Assembly (NCBI GenBank): GCA_964653195.1
Contig: CAZZCX010000013.1
Span: 1-32,045 of the forward strand
From: CAYMDS01 sp964653195
GTDB lineage: Bacteria > Patescibacteriota > Microgenomatia > Levybacterales > UBA12049
DNA length: 32,045 nucleotides
Reading direction: 5' to 3'
This document shows positions 24,358-32,045 of this stretch, piece after piece (within the stretch, counting starts at the first letter, position 1; every line of letters begins with the position of its first letter). The notes below the pieces were generated by a model. It searched no databases and had not been told where the DNA came from. It was given only the letters and a program-made list of their open reading frames with translations. A program made the translations under genes and the position numbers.

Positions 24358-25155
24358 ATGGACATCTCAAAAAACGATTATCGTATAGAAAATTTGAATA
24401 TTCCTACTGATAATATTGAAAGTGATAATATGGGCAAGTCTCATTTGAAAAAATCGCTTGAAAAAAAATCTAAAAGATCACTTTTAATAACAAGTGTTGG
24501 TATCATACTATTTATTATCATAATAATAATATTCGGACAGTCTGCTTTAGTTAACTTCAGCATATTGCTTGGGAGAGGTAAAGATTCACAAAACACCCTA
24601 GAAACAGATAAAATAAGTACTGACATAATCATATCTGCACCAGAACTAAGCTCACAACTCGATGCGACAAACAGCGCAAAGATTGATATAAATGGTAGTA
24701 TTTTCACTGATTTAAAGGTTCAGATAAGATTATATCGTCAAGACGAACTTATTGATGTTATAGACATAAAAGAGGAAAATTCATTCACCTTTAAAGATAT
24801 AGAATTAATAGAAGGCTCCAATAAACTTAAATCTGTTGCAGTTTATAAGGGAAAAACTAGTGAGAATTCAAATATACTAACTATAAATTACTTGAAAAAT
24901 AATCCTACGTTAAACATTGAATATCCTAAAGATGGCATATCTCTCACAGGAGGTAATACTGCAATTACAATAAAAGGTAAGACAGATTCTGGCAATACGG
25001 TTTCAGTAAACGGTTATAAAGCTATAATAAAAAACGATGGAAATTTTACTTATGATTTAACTCTTATAAGTGGTGAGAATAAAATTAAAATTATTTCTAC
25101 AGATAAAGCTGGGAACACTACAGAAAAAGAAATAAAAATAAATTATTCTCCCTAA
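24358..25155 (+). CDS. Single-pass membrane protein with two extracytoplasmic Ig-like domains
   Basis: A 265-residue protein with a polar, Lys-rich cytoplasmic head (1-40), one strong membrane segment (about 42-60, isoleucine-rich) and an outside part made of two beta-sandwich repeats (about 90-175 and 180-263). The second has the pattern IEYPKDG...TIKGKTDSGNTVSVNG...GENKIKIISTDKAGN, characteristic of bacterial Ig-like / glucodextranase-B-type domains. Function is unknown; surface adhesion or scaffolding is plausible. The frame extends upstream into tRNA-Thr, but the start must be ATG 24358, after the tRNA. It probably shares a transcript with the tRNA. It is convergent with the polysaccharide cluster. 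Confidence 0.8.
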   Translation: MDISKNDYRIENLNIPTDNIESDNMGKSHLKKSLEKKSKRSLLITSVGIILFIIIIIIFGQSALVNFSILLGRGKDSQNTLETDKISTDIIISAPELSSQLDATNSAKIDINGSIFTDLKVQIRLYRQDELIDVIDIKEENSFTFKDIELIEGSNKLKSVAVYKGKTSENSNILTINYLKNNPTLNIEYPKDGISLTGGNTAITIKGKTDSGNTVSVNGYKAIIKNDGNFTYDLTLISGENKIKIISTDKAGNTTEKEIKINYSP

Positions 25156-25174
25156 ATTTTAATTAAACTATTAC

Positions 25175-26410
25175 TTAATTTTTTTTTAAATTATAACTAC
25201 CGAATCCTGTTATAACCCAAACCCAAAACATAATATTGGGATAAAAAAGCGAATTTATAAAAAGGGCATTTAGAAATAAACTGGAAATAGATGTTATTAT
25301 AAGAATTGATAAATTTTTCTCCCAAGACTTATTTGTGGTTATAGAATATGAAGCAAAGTTTGTTCTCAGAATTACAAACCAGATGTAAATATATATAATT
25401 AAACCTAAAATTCCACTAGTTGCCCAAACAAAGAGAAAACTATTATCTGTTCCTGCGTCAGAATGAGAGGGGATTTCTGATCGGTTTACTATAAAACCAT
25501 ATTTTCTTTGAGCATAACGATAGGTATTAAATCCAACTCCAAATATTGGATGATCTTTTATTATAATTAATGCATTATTAGCAGACTCTGTACGTGCATT
25601 TATAGATGCTGTACGCCACAATTCAATACCAGCACTTCCAAGATTTTTAGGGATTATAATAACTCCTAGGAAAAAAATGAGAAAAAGAATCACAATTAAT
25701 CTCTTATTATTTAATAACCAAAAGCTTATAGATACTCCCAATATAAACATGATATACCCGGATCTCGAATAAGTTAATAATAATGCTGCAACTGATAAAC
25801 CGAAAAGAATAATAAGAATGAATTTAAATTTCTTAAGTGAAAATAAATCATCTTTTATAATCATAATTAAGAAGAAAATAAACAAATTTATTTGTGTAGC
25901 AGCAAAATTTGGATCCAGAAACGTTGAGAATAATCGATATAAATGATCATCCCAGCCCATATAAAATAAATTGCGAAGATTAGGGTAAAAAAAATATTGT
26001 ATAAATCCTAATACTATAAATAATAGCTGCGATAAAACTAAAAATTTGATAATAGATAGTTTAGTTTTTTGATCGAAAGAATAAACTATAAAAAAAACAA
26101 AAACATATGCAACCCATCGAACAAGATAAAGAGATGATAAAATAAATTCATATAACTGGATATTAGAAAAGTTTGCAAGTAAAGATAATAGACATATTGA
26201 AATAAACAAACATAAAGGTTTGGTTAATTCGTTTACAAATATATTATAATTTCTTTTTATAAGGATTTCTTCAATTAACCAGACAACTAATGTCATAGCT
26301 AATATAATGTCAGAAATATTTATAGCTAGGCCTGCTCCAAGCTCAATCCTTCCCAGCTGACCTACAATAAATGAAACAATTAATATATAAAATAATATTC
26401 TAGTAAGCAT
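25175..26410 (-). CDS. O-antigen ligase / polymerase-like membrane protein
   Basis: A 411-residue, very hydrophobic protein with roughly ten to twelve membrane segments. It has the Wzy/WaaL pattern: an SRSGYIMFILG helix, then a large outside loop containing HPIFGVGFNTYRYAQ and SHSDAGTDNSFLFVWATSGILGL, where the ligase family has a conserved G-x-G, His/Asn and GxxG arrangement. It would polymerise or transfer lipid-linked glycans outside the membrane; which of the two cannot be told. It is the last gene of the minus-strand polysaccharide cluster and begins 6 nt after the preceding gene. Confidence 0.82.
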   Translation of the reverse strand: MLTRILFYILIVSFIVGQLGRIELGAGLAINISDIILAMTLVVWLIEEILIKRNYNIFVNELTKPLCLFISICLLSLLANFSNIQLYEFILSSLYLVRWVAYVFVFFIVYSFDQKTKLSIIKFLVLSQLLFIVLGFIQYFFYPNLRNLFYMGWDDHLYRLFSTFLDPNFAATQINLFIFFLIMIIKDDLFSLKKFKFILIILFGLSVAALLLTYSRSGYIMFILGVSISFWLLNNKRLIVILFLIFFLGVIIIPKNLGSAGIELWRTASINARTESANNALIIIKDHPIFGVGFNTYRYAQRKYGFIVNRSEIPSHSDAGTDNSFLFVWATSGILGLIIYIYIWFVILRTNFASYSITTNKSWEKNLSILIITSISSLFLNALFINSLFYPNIMFWVWVITGFGSYNLKKN

Positions 26411-26416
26411 ATTAGT

Positions 26417-28045
26417 TTAGTAGAAATAGAACTTTCTGTCTTTCGTATATAACGAAACTTTTGTTATTTGATTTGTGTATATTTTTTCCCAATTAGTGTA
26501 TTGTTTAGGTAAATTAGTATTCTGGATAGCAACATAATTATACCTATCACCTTTCTTCACCCATGAAGAATCAATATAGGGAAAGTTTATATAATATAAG
26601 TTATGAAATCCATAAAGTAAAACTTTATCTGTAGATCGTATATTATTCCTGAAGTAACTATCTGTGTCATAAAAGTCACCAAATGAAAAGTTTAAATTAT
26701 TAGTCAAGAAGGTATCCTTAGATTGAACACCAATAATAACTGGAATATACTTACTATTTGCAGCTCCTCTATAAACAATCGAAATACAAGCAATAAAGAT
26801 TATAGAAGTAATAAGTGTTTGCTTTATTACCTTATGAGTGTCCGCTATTCTTATCACTTCTCCGATCAGTATGCTAAAAGCAGGTAAATATGGTAAAAGA
26901 AATCTTCCACCTCCACTTCTAGGTGTAAAATACCAAATAATCAATGAAAATAGAGTATATATAGTTAAGAGTTTAAATGATGTCCGAAATCTATAAAACA
27001 TTACAATAATTAATGGCAATGAGATTATATATATTGGTGTTATTGGATCATCTGCAAATAAGAAAATATTTATAAAGTCTCGGATTAATAATTCTAGGGA
27101 AAACAATCTAAGCGGTGATTCTATTTGATAACCTGAAAATACTGGATACAATGGATTTCCAGTGTTTATATAAGCAAATATAAACCAAGGTAGTGCTATA
27201 AATATAGAACAAGTAATAAACAAAATAATGTTTATTAATAATTGACGAATTTGCATTGAGCGTTTGTATGAGATATAAAAAATAAGCGGGAGATAAAAAA
27301 TGAATGATCCTATACTAAGCAGTTTCGTAGATATTGACAGTCCAAGCATAACTGCACTGACTATCAACCATTTTCTTTTTCCTTTTTCAACCCAAAGCAA
27401 AATAGCCCACATTGTCAAAAATTCATAATATGTTCTAGCAAGATCTATATAAGCTGTTATTGACTCCCATGAAACCACAAGGTTCGAATAAAATAGCAAG
27501 CCTACTAACAAAGATAAATTTCTGGAAAAGTATTTTCTGGAAAATATATATAAAGCTATGATGCATAAAATTCCAAAAGAAAAATGGATTATTTTCGCAA
27601 TTATTTCGTCATTGAATGCCAAGCCAACGAGAAATAACATTTCTGTCAGTTTTGGCATTGCAGAATAGTAAAGTAAACTACCGGGAATGAAAAAAATTGA
27701 ATGGTTGTTTAAATAAATTTTTGGAATTGTTAAATGATACCAAACAGCATCGAATGCATATTCCGGTCCTAATACCCCGATAAGATTGATTAATGCTAAC
27801 AACGATAATAGTAATAATATAATATAAGTAAATTTACTATTATATAAAATAAGGTTTTTAAGCTGACTTACCAGAGTTTTTGATGATATATTCAAATTTT
27901 TATTGAAATATTTGACGCTTAGAAATAGTACTAATATATATACAAAAGAGACGCAAAATAAAATTGGCTTAAATAATAAGTTGGTTATTCCTAATATGAA
28001 AATAATATATGAGAAAATACCAATCAAAACACCTAGAAGAAACAT
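26417..28045 (-). CDS. GT-C family membrane glycosyltransferase (PMT/ArnT-like)
   Basis: A 542-residue protein with ten or more membrane helices. The first outside loop carries acidic D99 in YAFDAVWYHL (96-105), the place where GT-C enzymes bind metal and the lipid-phosphate sugar donor. PRSGGGRFLLPYLP near the middle fits the GT-C re-entrant segment. A soluble C-terminal tail follows the last helix. It presumably transfers a sugar from a polyprenyl phosphate donor to a surface glycan or protein; specificity is unknown. The start is supported by AGAGGAGGT ending 2 nt before the ATG, a strong Shine-Dalgarno at unusually close spacing. Confidence 0.82.
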   Translation of the reverse strand: MFLLGVLIGIFSYIIFILGITNLLFKPILFCVSFVYILVLFLSVKYFNKNLNISSKTLVSQLKNLILYNSKFTYIILLLLSLLALINLIGVLGPEYAFDAVWYHLTIPKIYLNNHSIFFIPGSLLYYSAMPKLTEMLFLVGLAFNDEIIAKIIHFSFGILCIIALYIFSRKYFSRNLSLLVGLLFYSNLVVSWESITAYIDLARTYYEFLTMWAILLWVEKGKRKWLIVSAVMLGLSISTKLLSIGSFIFYLPLIFYISYKRSMQIRQLLINIILFITCSIFIALPWFIFAYINTGNPLYPVFSGYQIESPLRLFSLELLIRDFINIFLFADDPITPIYIISLPLIIVMFYRFRTSFKLLTIYTLFSLIIWYFTPRSGGGRFLLPYLPAFSILIGEVIRIADTHKVIKQTLITSIIFIACISIVYRGAANSKYIPVIIGVQSKDTFLTNNLNFSFGDFYDTDSYFRNNIRSTDKVLLYGFHNLYYINFPYIDSSWVKKGDRYNYVAIQNTNLPKQYTNWEKIYTNQITKVSLYTKDRKFYFY

Positions 28046-28091
28046 ATACCTCCTCTACAAAGTAAGTGCTGGATGTAAAAAAATATATTTA

Positions 28092-28109
28092 TTATTGTCC
28101 ATACAATAA
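28092..28109. repeat. Short inverted repeat upstream of the GT-C gene
   Basis: TTATTGT-CCAT-ACAATAA, perfect 7-bp arms with a 4-nt centre, about 50 nt upstream of the GT-C start in a 111-nt gap that otherwise shows no gene. It could be an operator; evidence is symmetry only. Confidence 0.3.
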
Positions 28110-28156
28110 ATATATAAACTTTGGTTTTATTTCTCATTTAAAATTTATATAATTAC

Positions 28157-28405
28157 TTACTGATTTTTTTTGATTTTTAAAGATAAATGCTTTAGCTGTA
28201 TATACCAAAGAATAAAAGTGCCAAAAAATCTAAGCGAGAGTATGAGCGGATTTAATATATGATTATAATAAATAGAAGGGTTTTTAATATTTTCCGAAAT
28301 AAATAAATATGAAATGATAATATAAAAATACTGAATCTGTTTTATTTCAAGTGTACACAAAAAACAAAAAATAATTACTAATAAAATATTTATTTTTCTA
28401 ACCAT
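28157..28405 (-). CDS. Small hypothetical membrane protein
   Basis: An 82-residue frame with two or three hydrophobic stretches (about 5-20, 25-37 and 52-70) and a basic C terminus. It overlaps the end of the family 2 glycosyltransferase gene by 16 nt and fills what would otherwise be a gap of about 340 nt between two glycosyltransferases on the same strand. I recognise no family. Location and overlap favour a real, co-transcribed gene, but the very AT-rich composition makes chance open frames and hydrophobic translations likely. Confidence 0.45.
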   Translation of the reverse strand: MVRKINILLVIIFCFLCTLEIKQIQYFYIIISYLFISENIKNPSIYYNHILNPLILSLRFFGTFILWYIQLKHLSLKIKKNQ

Positions 28406-29145
28406 AGCTTTCGCAATTTACCTCTAGCTAAAAAAGAATGAAAGCTCATCGTAATCGCGATTATTAAACCGGGCATGCCATCAAGAAAACCCATTTTGAA
28501 AAAGTAATTATAGATAAATTTTAATATTGGATAAAAAATTATTTGCGTTACATGAAATTTGTGATTTTTATAATATAATTCAGATGCGCGTAAGTCAGTA
28601 TAAAAATTTATTTCATTTAGGAAAGTTGCTAGATCTGGATGAGGAAAGTGCAGTAAAGGATTTTTTAATTCACCAACTTTTCCGTGTACCTTCCACTCTT
28701 CATGCACATTCCCCGTCCATTTCCCAGCTTCTTTTTTGGCAAGACGAAGCAATTTAACACTACTAGGCTCACCATGCCTTATCTCCTTACCCCACATAAT
28801 ATCAATTCTTCGAATAAAATAACCACTCACACTATCCATTGATGAAGTCACAGTGTTAACAATCTCAAACTGTAAAGACTCAGTAAGTTTTTCATCAGCA
28901 TCTACAAAAAGAACCCACTCGTTTTTGACTTTCTCTAATGCGAAGTTTCTTTGACCTGAAAAGTTACCGCTCAACGGGCGAGAGAATATTTGTATTTTTT
29001 TGTTCTTTATCTCTTTAATTTTGCTGATAGTACTATCGCTTGAGTTATCATCAATAACTATAATCTCATCGCACCATTCTATAGACTTTATACAAGTTAT
29101 AATATTATTCTCTTCATTCCTTGTTAGAACTACTGCTGAAATCAT
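28390..29145 (-). CDS. Family 2 glycosyltransferase, WaaE/KdtX-like
   Basis: A 251-residue GT-A fold enzyme acting at the cytoplasmic membrane face. It starts with the typical ISAVVLTRNEENNI, has IVIDDNSSDST (29-39), the metal-binding D-x-D at 82-84 in LFVDADEKL, and EIRHGEPSSVKLLRL followed by GNVHEEW, which matches the WaaE-like subgroup that adds a beta-glucose to lipopolysaccharide core in Gram-negatives. A hydrophobic C-terminal segment may attach it to the membrane. The acceptor here is unknown, and a lipopolysaccharide core is not implied. Its start is 4 nt from the end of the preceding gene, consistent with one operon. Confidence 0.88.
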   Translation of the reverse strand: MISAVVLTRNEENNIITCIKSIEWCDEIIVIDDNSSDSTISKIKEIKNKKIQIFSRPLSGNFSGQRNFALEKVKNEWVLFVDADEKLTESLQFEIVNTVTSSMDSVSGYFIRRIDIMWGKEIRHGEPSSVKLLRLAKKEAGKWTGNVHEEWKVHGKVGELKNPLLHFPHPDLATFLNEINFYTDLRASELYYKNHKFHVTQIIFYPILKFIYNYFFKMGFLDGMPGLIIAITMSFHSFLARGKLRKLWLEK

Positions 29146-29149
29146 ATAT

Positions 29150-30613
29150 CTATTTCGATTTAACTTTTACAATTGTTATACCCTCAATGTTTATCAACTT
29201 ATCAAGGTTACCTAGTCTAGATTTACTAAATTTATCTTCGTAAATAGTATAACTTAAATTTGCTTTATTTACGGGTTCATTGCCATATAGCCATAATAAA
29301 TATTTATAATTTTGCGCATAATCTCCTTCAAACTGATCATATTTACCAACTCGCTGTAGAGTGAATTTTTCACTCTTAGAATCCATCACAATCTCTTTTA
29401 CTGCTTTTTGCTGCATTGTATATGGTATATATAAGGGTTCATGCAAAATTTGATCATTTTTATAAAACCAATTATCAGAAAAATAGTAACTAAAATTCGC
29501 CAGCAATAGACTGGAAAAAGCAATTATAAAAATATATTTAATAAATAAAAACTTGGGTAAGTGACACAAAGCATAAGAAACTATTATTATCGGTGCTGAA
29601 AGAATTGGTACGAAATAATGAATTGGGGGTGAACCGTGAATGAATACCGCAATAATACCCCACAAAAACCAAAGAAAAATAAAGAAGACCGGAAAATACG
29701 AATTTTTACTACTTCTTATTATTCTAATTATTTGCAAGACAAAGTAGGCCGAAAAAAATATAACAATAAGCAAACCTACATCGTGGTAATCTTTTATTAC
29801 AAAGCTTTCTGATATAAATTTGTAAGTAGAAAAAATATTTTCTTTAATGATTAGTTTTGAAACAGTATTTTTAGGATATAGTCCAATAAAACCTAAAATT
29901 CTATAGGGAATCCAAAGAAGTATATTTTTTGTCATGCTTAAGCCATGTAAATAATCATAAATCAGAAAAGGAATAAAAGGTAAAGCAATACCAGATAGTG
30001 ACCTTAATAACTCCTCTTTATTTAAACTTATTTTTCTATAAATCATTATGAAAATACTGAAAGGAATTAACATGAGAGGTGTAAAGTGGAAGCTAAACAT
30101 ACAACCAAATATAAAACCTAATCTGAATAAATATTTTTTGTCTCCATTTGCAATTCGATATAAATAGTATAGAAATGGATAAACCAAAAGGCTAACAATA
30201 GAAAAAAATCTTCCAGCGCGAGAAAATTCTAAAAAAAGAGGAGAAACTGACATTAAAAAGCTCGAAACAATTGCGGTTCTTTTATCTAAAATAACGCTTA
30301 TTACTTTATAATTTGCAATTAGCGTAAGTATCGAAATAGAAGCACCGAAATAAGCATGACTTAGGGGGTTGAAATTGCTAAAAATTAAAATAGGACCATA
30401 CACCCAATAAAATAACGGTCCGAAGTATAACCATTCATGCGATGTAGGTGGACCCACTAATGGTATTGATTTATTTAAATAAAAATCTTTTATAGCTAGT
30501 AAATTATGCCCAACTTCACCTGTGAATAGAAAATTGTCTTCAATCATGTACAACCTTAAAAAAACAGCTGAGATGATAATTAAAATAATAGTTAATTTCC
30601 TAAATATGATCAT
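29150..30613 (-). CDS. GT-C family membrane glycosyltransferase
   Basis: A 487-residue protein with about ten membrane helices. The first outside loop contains the acidic site in FTGEVGHNLLAI (E33) and GPPTSHEWLYFGPLFYWVYG, a pattern of PMT/ArnT-like transferases. After the helices there is a soluble domain of about 90 residues at the C terminus. It probably uses a polyprenyl-phosphate sugar donor. It differs clearly from the other GT-C gene of the cluster (E33 rather than D99 site, different spacing), so they are unlikely to be recent duplicates. It starts 13 nt after the flippase gene. Confidence 0.8.
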   Translation of the reverse strand: MIIFRKLTIILIIISAVFLRLYMIEDNFLFTGEVGHNLLAIKDFYLNKSIPLVGPPTSHEWLYFGPLFYWVYGPILIFSNFNPLSHAYFGASISILTLIANYKVISVILDKRTAIVSSFLMSVSPLFLEFSRAGRFFSIVSLLVYPFLYYLYRIANGDKKYLFRLGFIFGCMFSFHFTPLMLIPFSIFIMIYRKISLNKEELLRSLSGIALPFIPFLIYDYLHGLSMTKNILLWIPYRILGFIGLYPKNTVSKLIIKENIFSTYKFISESFVIKDYHDVGLLIVIFFSAYFVLQIIRIIRSSKNSYFPVFFIFLWFLWGIIAVFIHGSPPIHYFVPILSAPIIIVSYALCHLPKFLFIKYIFIIAFSSLLLANFSYYFSDNWFYKNDQILHEPLYIPYTMQQKAVKEIVMDSKSEKFTLQRVGKYDQFEGDYAQNYKYLLWLYGNEPVNKANLSYTIYEDKFSKSRLGNLDKLINIEGITIVKVKSK

Positions 30614-30626
30614 ATACTCAATACTG

Positions 30627-31850
30627 TCAATCTTCCTTAAGTACTTTATTCACATAATATATAACAAATGGAACTGAAATCAGTGTTCCAATTAAAGCAG
30701 AAAAACCGGCACCTATCACCCCCCATTTATTAATAAATGGGATAATAGTTAACGATAATCCTAACAAGTTTACTCCAGTTATCCTAGTTATAATATCTTG
30801 TCTTTTCAAACTATAAAATAATCCGATTGTCGTTCTTGTTATAGCTCGAATTATGCCATATAAAGCTAGAACCTGAAGAACGGGCGCTGCCGGAAGCCAT
30901 TTTTCACCTAATATTAGAATTATCAAATTATTTGGAAATAGAAAAAATAATAAACCGGCTGGTATAACTAATATACTTACAGTACTTAATGTTTTAAGAA
31001 ATGCTTTATATAAACGTGACTTCTCTGTGTGTATTTTTACATATATTGGAAAAGTAGTTTGATTAAATACATCAGATATTTCGGTGATAGGCAATAATGA
31101 GATCCCATATGCTCTCATATATAACCCTAAATTACTTGCACCAAGTAATCTCCCGATTACAATATTGTCTAGATTAAGGTACAAATAATCGAAAATACCA
31201 GCTAATGTCAGCCATTTACCTCCATGTATTATTTCAAAAAATTTAGTTTTATCGAAAGTAAATTTTGGTCTTGGATTTATAAAAACAAAAGTCAATATTA
31301 CTTCCCAGATACCACCCACCACTAAACCCCAAATAATACCAGTAGGATCATTTGTAATCCATACTATGATAATAGTAGTAAATATTTCAATTAATACAAT
31401 ACTCGACCTATAAAAAAACTGCTTGTCATAATCTAAATTCTTTAAAAATTTTATAACTGAAGGATTTATAAATCCCCTTATTAAAGGTACTAAACTCACC
31501 ATCAGTAATAGATAATATGACTTTTCTGATCTAAAAAAAGATGCGACCATTGACGCGCTGATAAATAATATAACGGATATACATATTCCACGAAAAATAG
31601 ATATAATCCATGCTGTATCTATATAATCCTCAATATCTTCCTTTTTCTGAATCAAAAAAACATTTATACCTGTTTCACTTAAAACCTCAACTAAGGCTAG
31701 AGCAAGTATGGCTATATCAGCAATCCCAAACTGTGCCGGGGATAATAACCGAGCCAAAATTGCCAACTTTATGAAAGAAAGTGAACGAAAAAGTACACGA
31801 AATGAACCCAACCAAGATATGCCTTTAATCGCATCTTTTGTATAATTCAT
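30627..31850 (-). CDS. Wzx-type polysaccharide flippase
   Basis: A 407-residue MOP-superfamily membrane transporter that would flip lipid-linked sugar units to the outer face. The N-terminal part, KGISWLGSFRVLFRS and LARLLSPAQFGIADIAI, is typical of the WzxC/PF13440 group, as is the FDYLYLNLDNIVIGRLLG...LGLYMRAY segment in the middle. It is shorter than usual (440-490), ending after about twelve predicted helices, without an extra C-terminal pair. Together with the ligase-like gene it indicates a Wzx/Wzy-type route for the surface glycan. Confidence 0.88.
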   Translation of the reverse strand: MNYTKDAIKGISWLGSFRVLFRSLSFIKLAILARLLSPAQFGIADIAILALALVEVLSETGINVFLIQKKEDIEDYIDTAWIISIFRGICISVILFISASMVASFFRSEKSYYLLLMVSLVPLIRGFINPSVIKFLKNLDYDKQFFYRSSIVLIEIFTTIIIVWITNDPTGIIWGLVVGGIWEVILTFVFINPRPKFTFDKTKFFEIIHGGKWLTLAGIFDYLYLNLDNIVIGRLLGASNLGLYMRAYGISLLPITEISDVFNQTTFPIYVKIHTEKSRLYKAFLKTLSTVSILVIPAGLLFFLFPNNLIILILGEKWLPAAPVLQVLALYGIIRAITRTTIGLFYSLKRQDIITRITGVNLLGLSLTIIPFINKWGVIGAGFSALIGTLISVPFVIYYVNKVLKED

Positions 31851-31856
31851 AATTAA

Positions 31857-32045
31857 TTATTTGTGCTTATTAAATACATAAGTCAAAGCCCCTATAAAGC
31901 TTCCTGACAACACTGCGATATCTGAAGTTAATTGTATCAAAGGTAGATAAATAAAAGCCTTTGTATTCTTCACATATTTGAAGTTTTTATATATCGACCA
32001 TAATAAATAAATGAATAAAATTAAAAAAAGTAAATAAAGCACATA
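31857..32045 (-). CDS. C-terminal end of a glycosyltransferase, cut by the window edge
   Basis: The minus-strand frame is open to the right edge and ends at 31857, 6 nt before the flippase start. The visible 62 residues include a hydrophobic segment (LYLLFLILFIYLLWSIY) and then KAFIYLPLIQLTSDIAVLSGSFIG, which matches the membrane-tail ending common in family 2 glycosyltransferases. The catalytic domain lies outside the window, so the identity is inferred from the tail alone. A GTG near the edge is probably internal, not the start. Confidence 0.55.
   Translation of the reverse strand, partial: YVLYLLFLILFIYLLWSIYKNFKYVKNTKAFIYLPLIQLTSDIAVLSGSFIGALTYVFNKHK

Noticed and set aside
1..32045. CRISPR array, insertion sequence, prophage or defence system
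   Set aside because: No regularly spaced direct repeats, transposase, integrase, phage structural genes or nuclease-effector pairs were found; the content is housekeeping plus surface polysaccharide genes.

Overview
The window is AT-rich, densely packed and uses the standard bacterial code: TGA closes polX, gatA and atpB, so UGA is not recoded. Small genes, reduced proteins and the gene set point to a streamlined bacterium, most likely Patescibacteria/CPR (Microgenomates-like). That placement is inference from gene content and style; no rRNA gene is present to confirm it. A Gram-positive-type wall is suggested by MurT/GatD, which amidate lipid II.

Layout. (1) Positions 1-4021, minus strand: CTP synthase, an Erm/KsgA-family rRNA adenine dimethyltransferase, tRNA-Gly(CCC), a membrane-anchored double-LysM protein and tRNA-Asp(GTC), with the tail of an unidentified plus-strand gene at the left edge. 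(2) Positions 4092-8123, plus strand: PolX-type polymerase/nuclease, the LemA-HtpX pair and an HD phosphohydrolase. (3) Positions 8142-16750: MurT-GatD (lipid II glutamate amidation), GatC-GatA-GatB (tRNA transamidation), then the DnaE replicative polymerase. (4) Positions 16802-23209: a complete F1Fo ATP synthase operon, atpB-E-F-A-G-D-C. It has no separate atpH; instead the C-terminal part of a delta subunit is joined to the N terminus of the alpha subunit. (5) Positions 23216-25155: a convergent SAM methyltransferase, then tRNA-Thr(CGT) followed closely by an anchored Ig-like surface protein. (6) Positions 25175 to the right edge, minus strand: a surface-polysaccharide cluster with an O-antigen ligase-like protein, two GT-C transferases, a family 2 glycosyltransferase, a Wzx-type flippase and the end of another glycosyltransferase.

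Two expression styles coexist. Some genes have strong Shine-Dalgarno sequences (lemA, atpE, atpA, the first GT-C gene). Many others have a TANNNT -10 box only 6-11 nt before the start codon and no Shine-Dalgarno, which implies leaderless or nearly leaderless mRNAs (htpX, murT, gatC, dnaE, atpB, atpF, polX).

The most notable observations are the delta-alpha ATP synthase fusion, the recurrent leaderless promoter geometry, heptanucleotide repeat tracts dispersed in murT, gatD and the atpE-atpF gap, and an Erm-like methyltransferase gene preceded by an overlapping leaderless-style upstream ORF.
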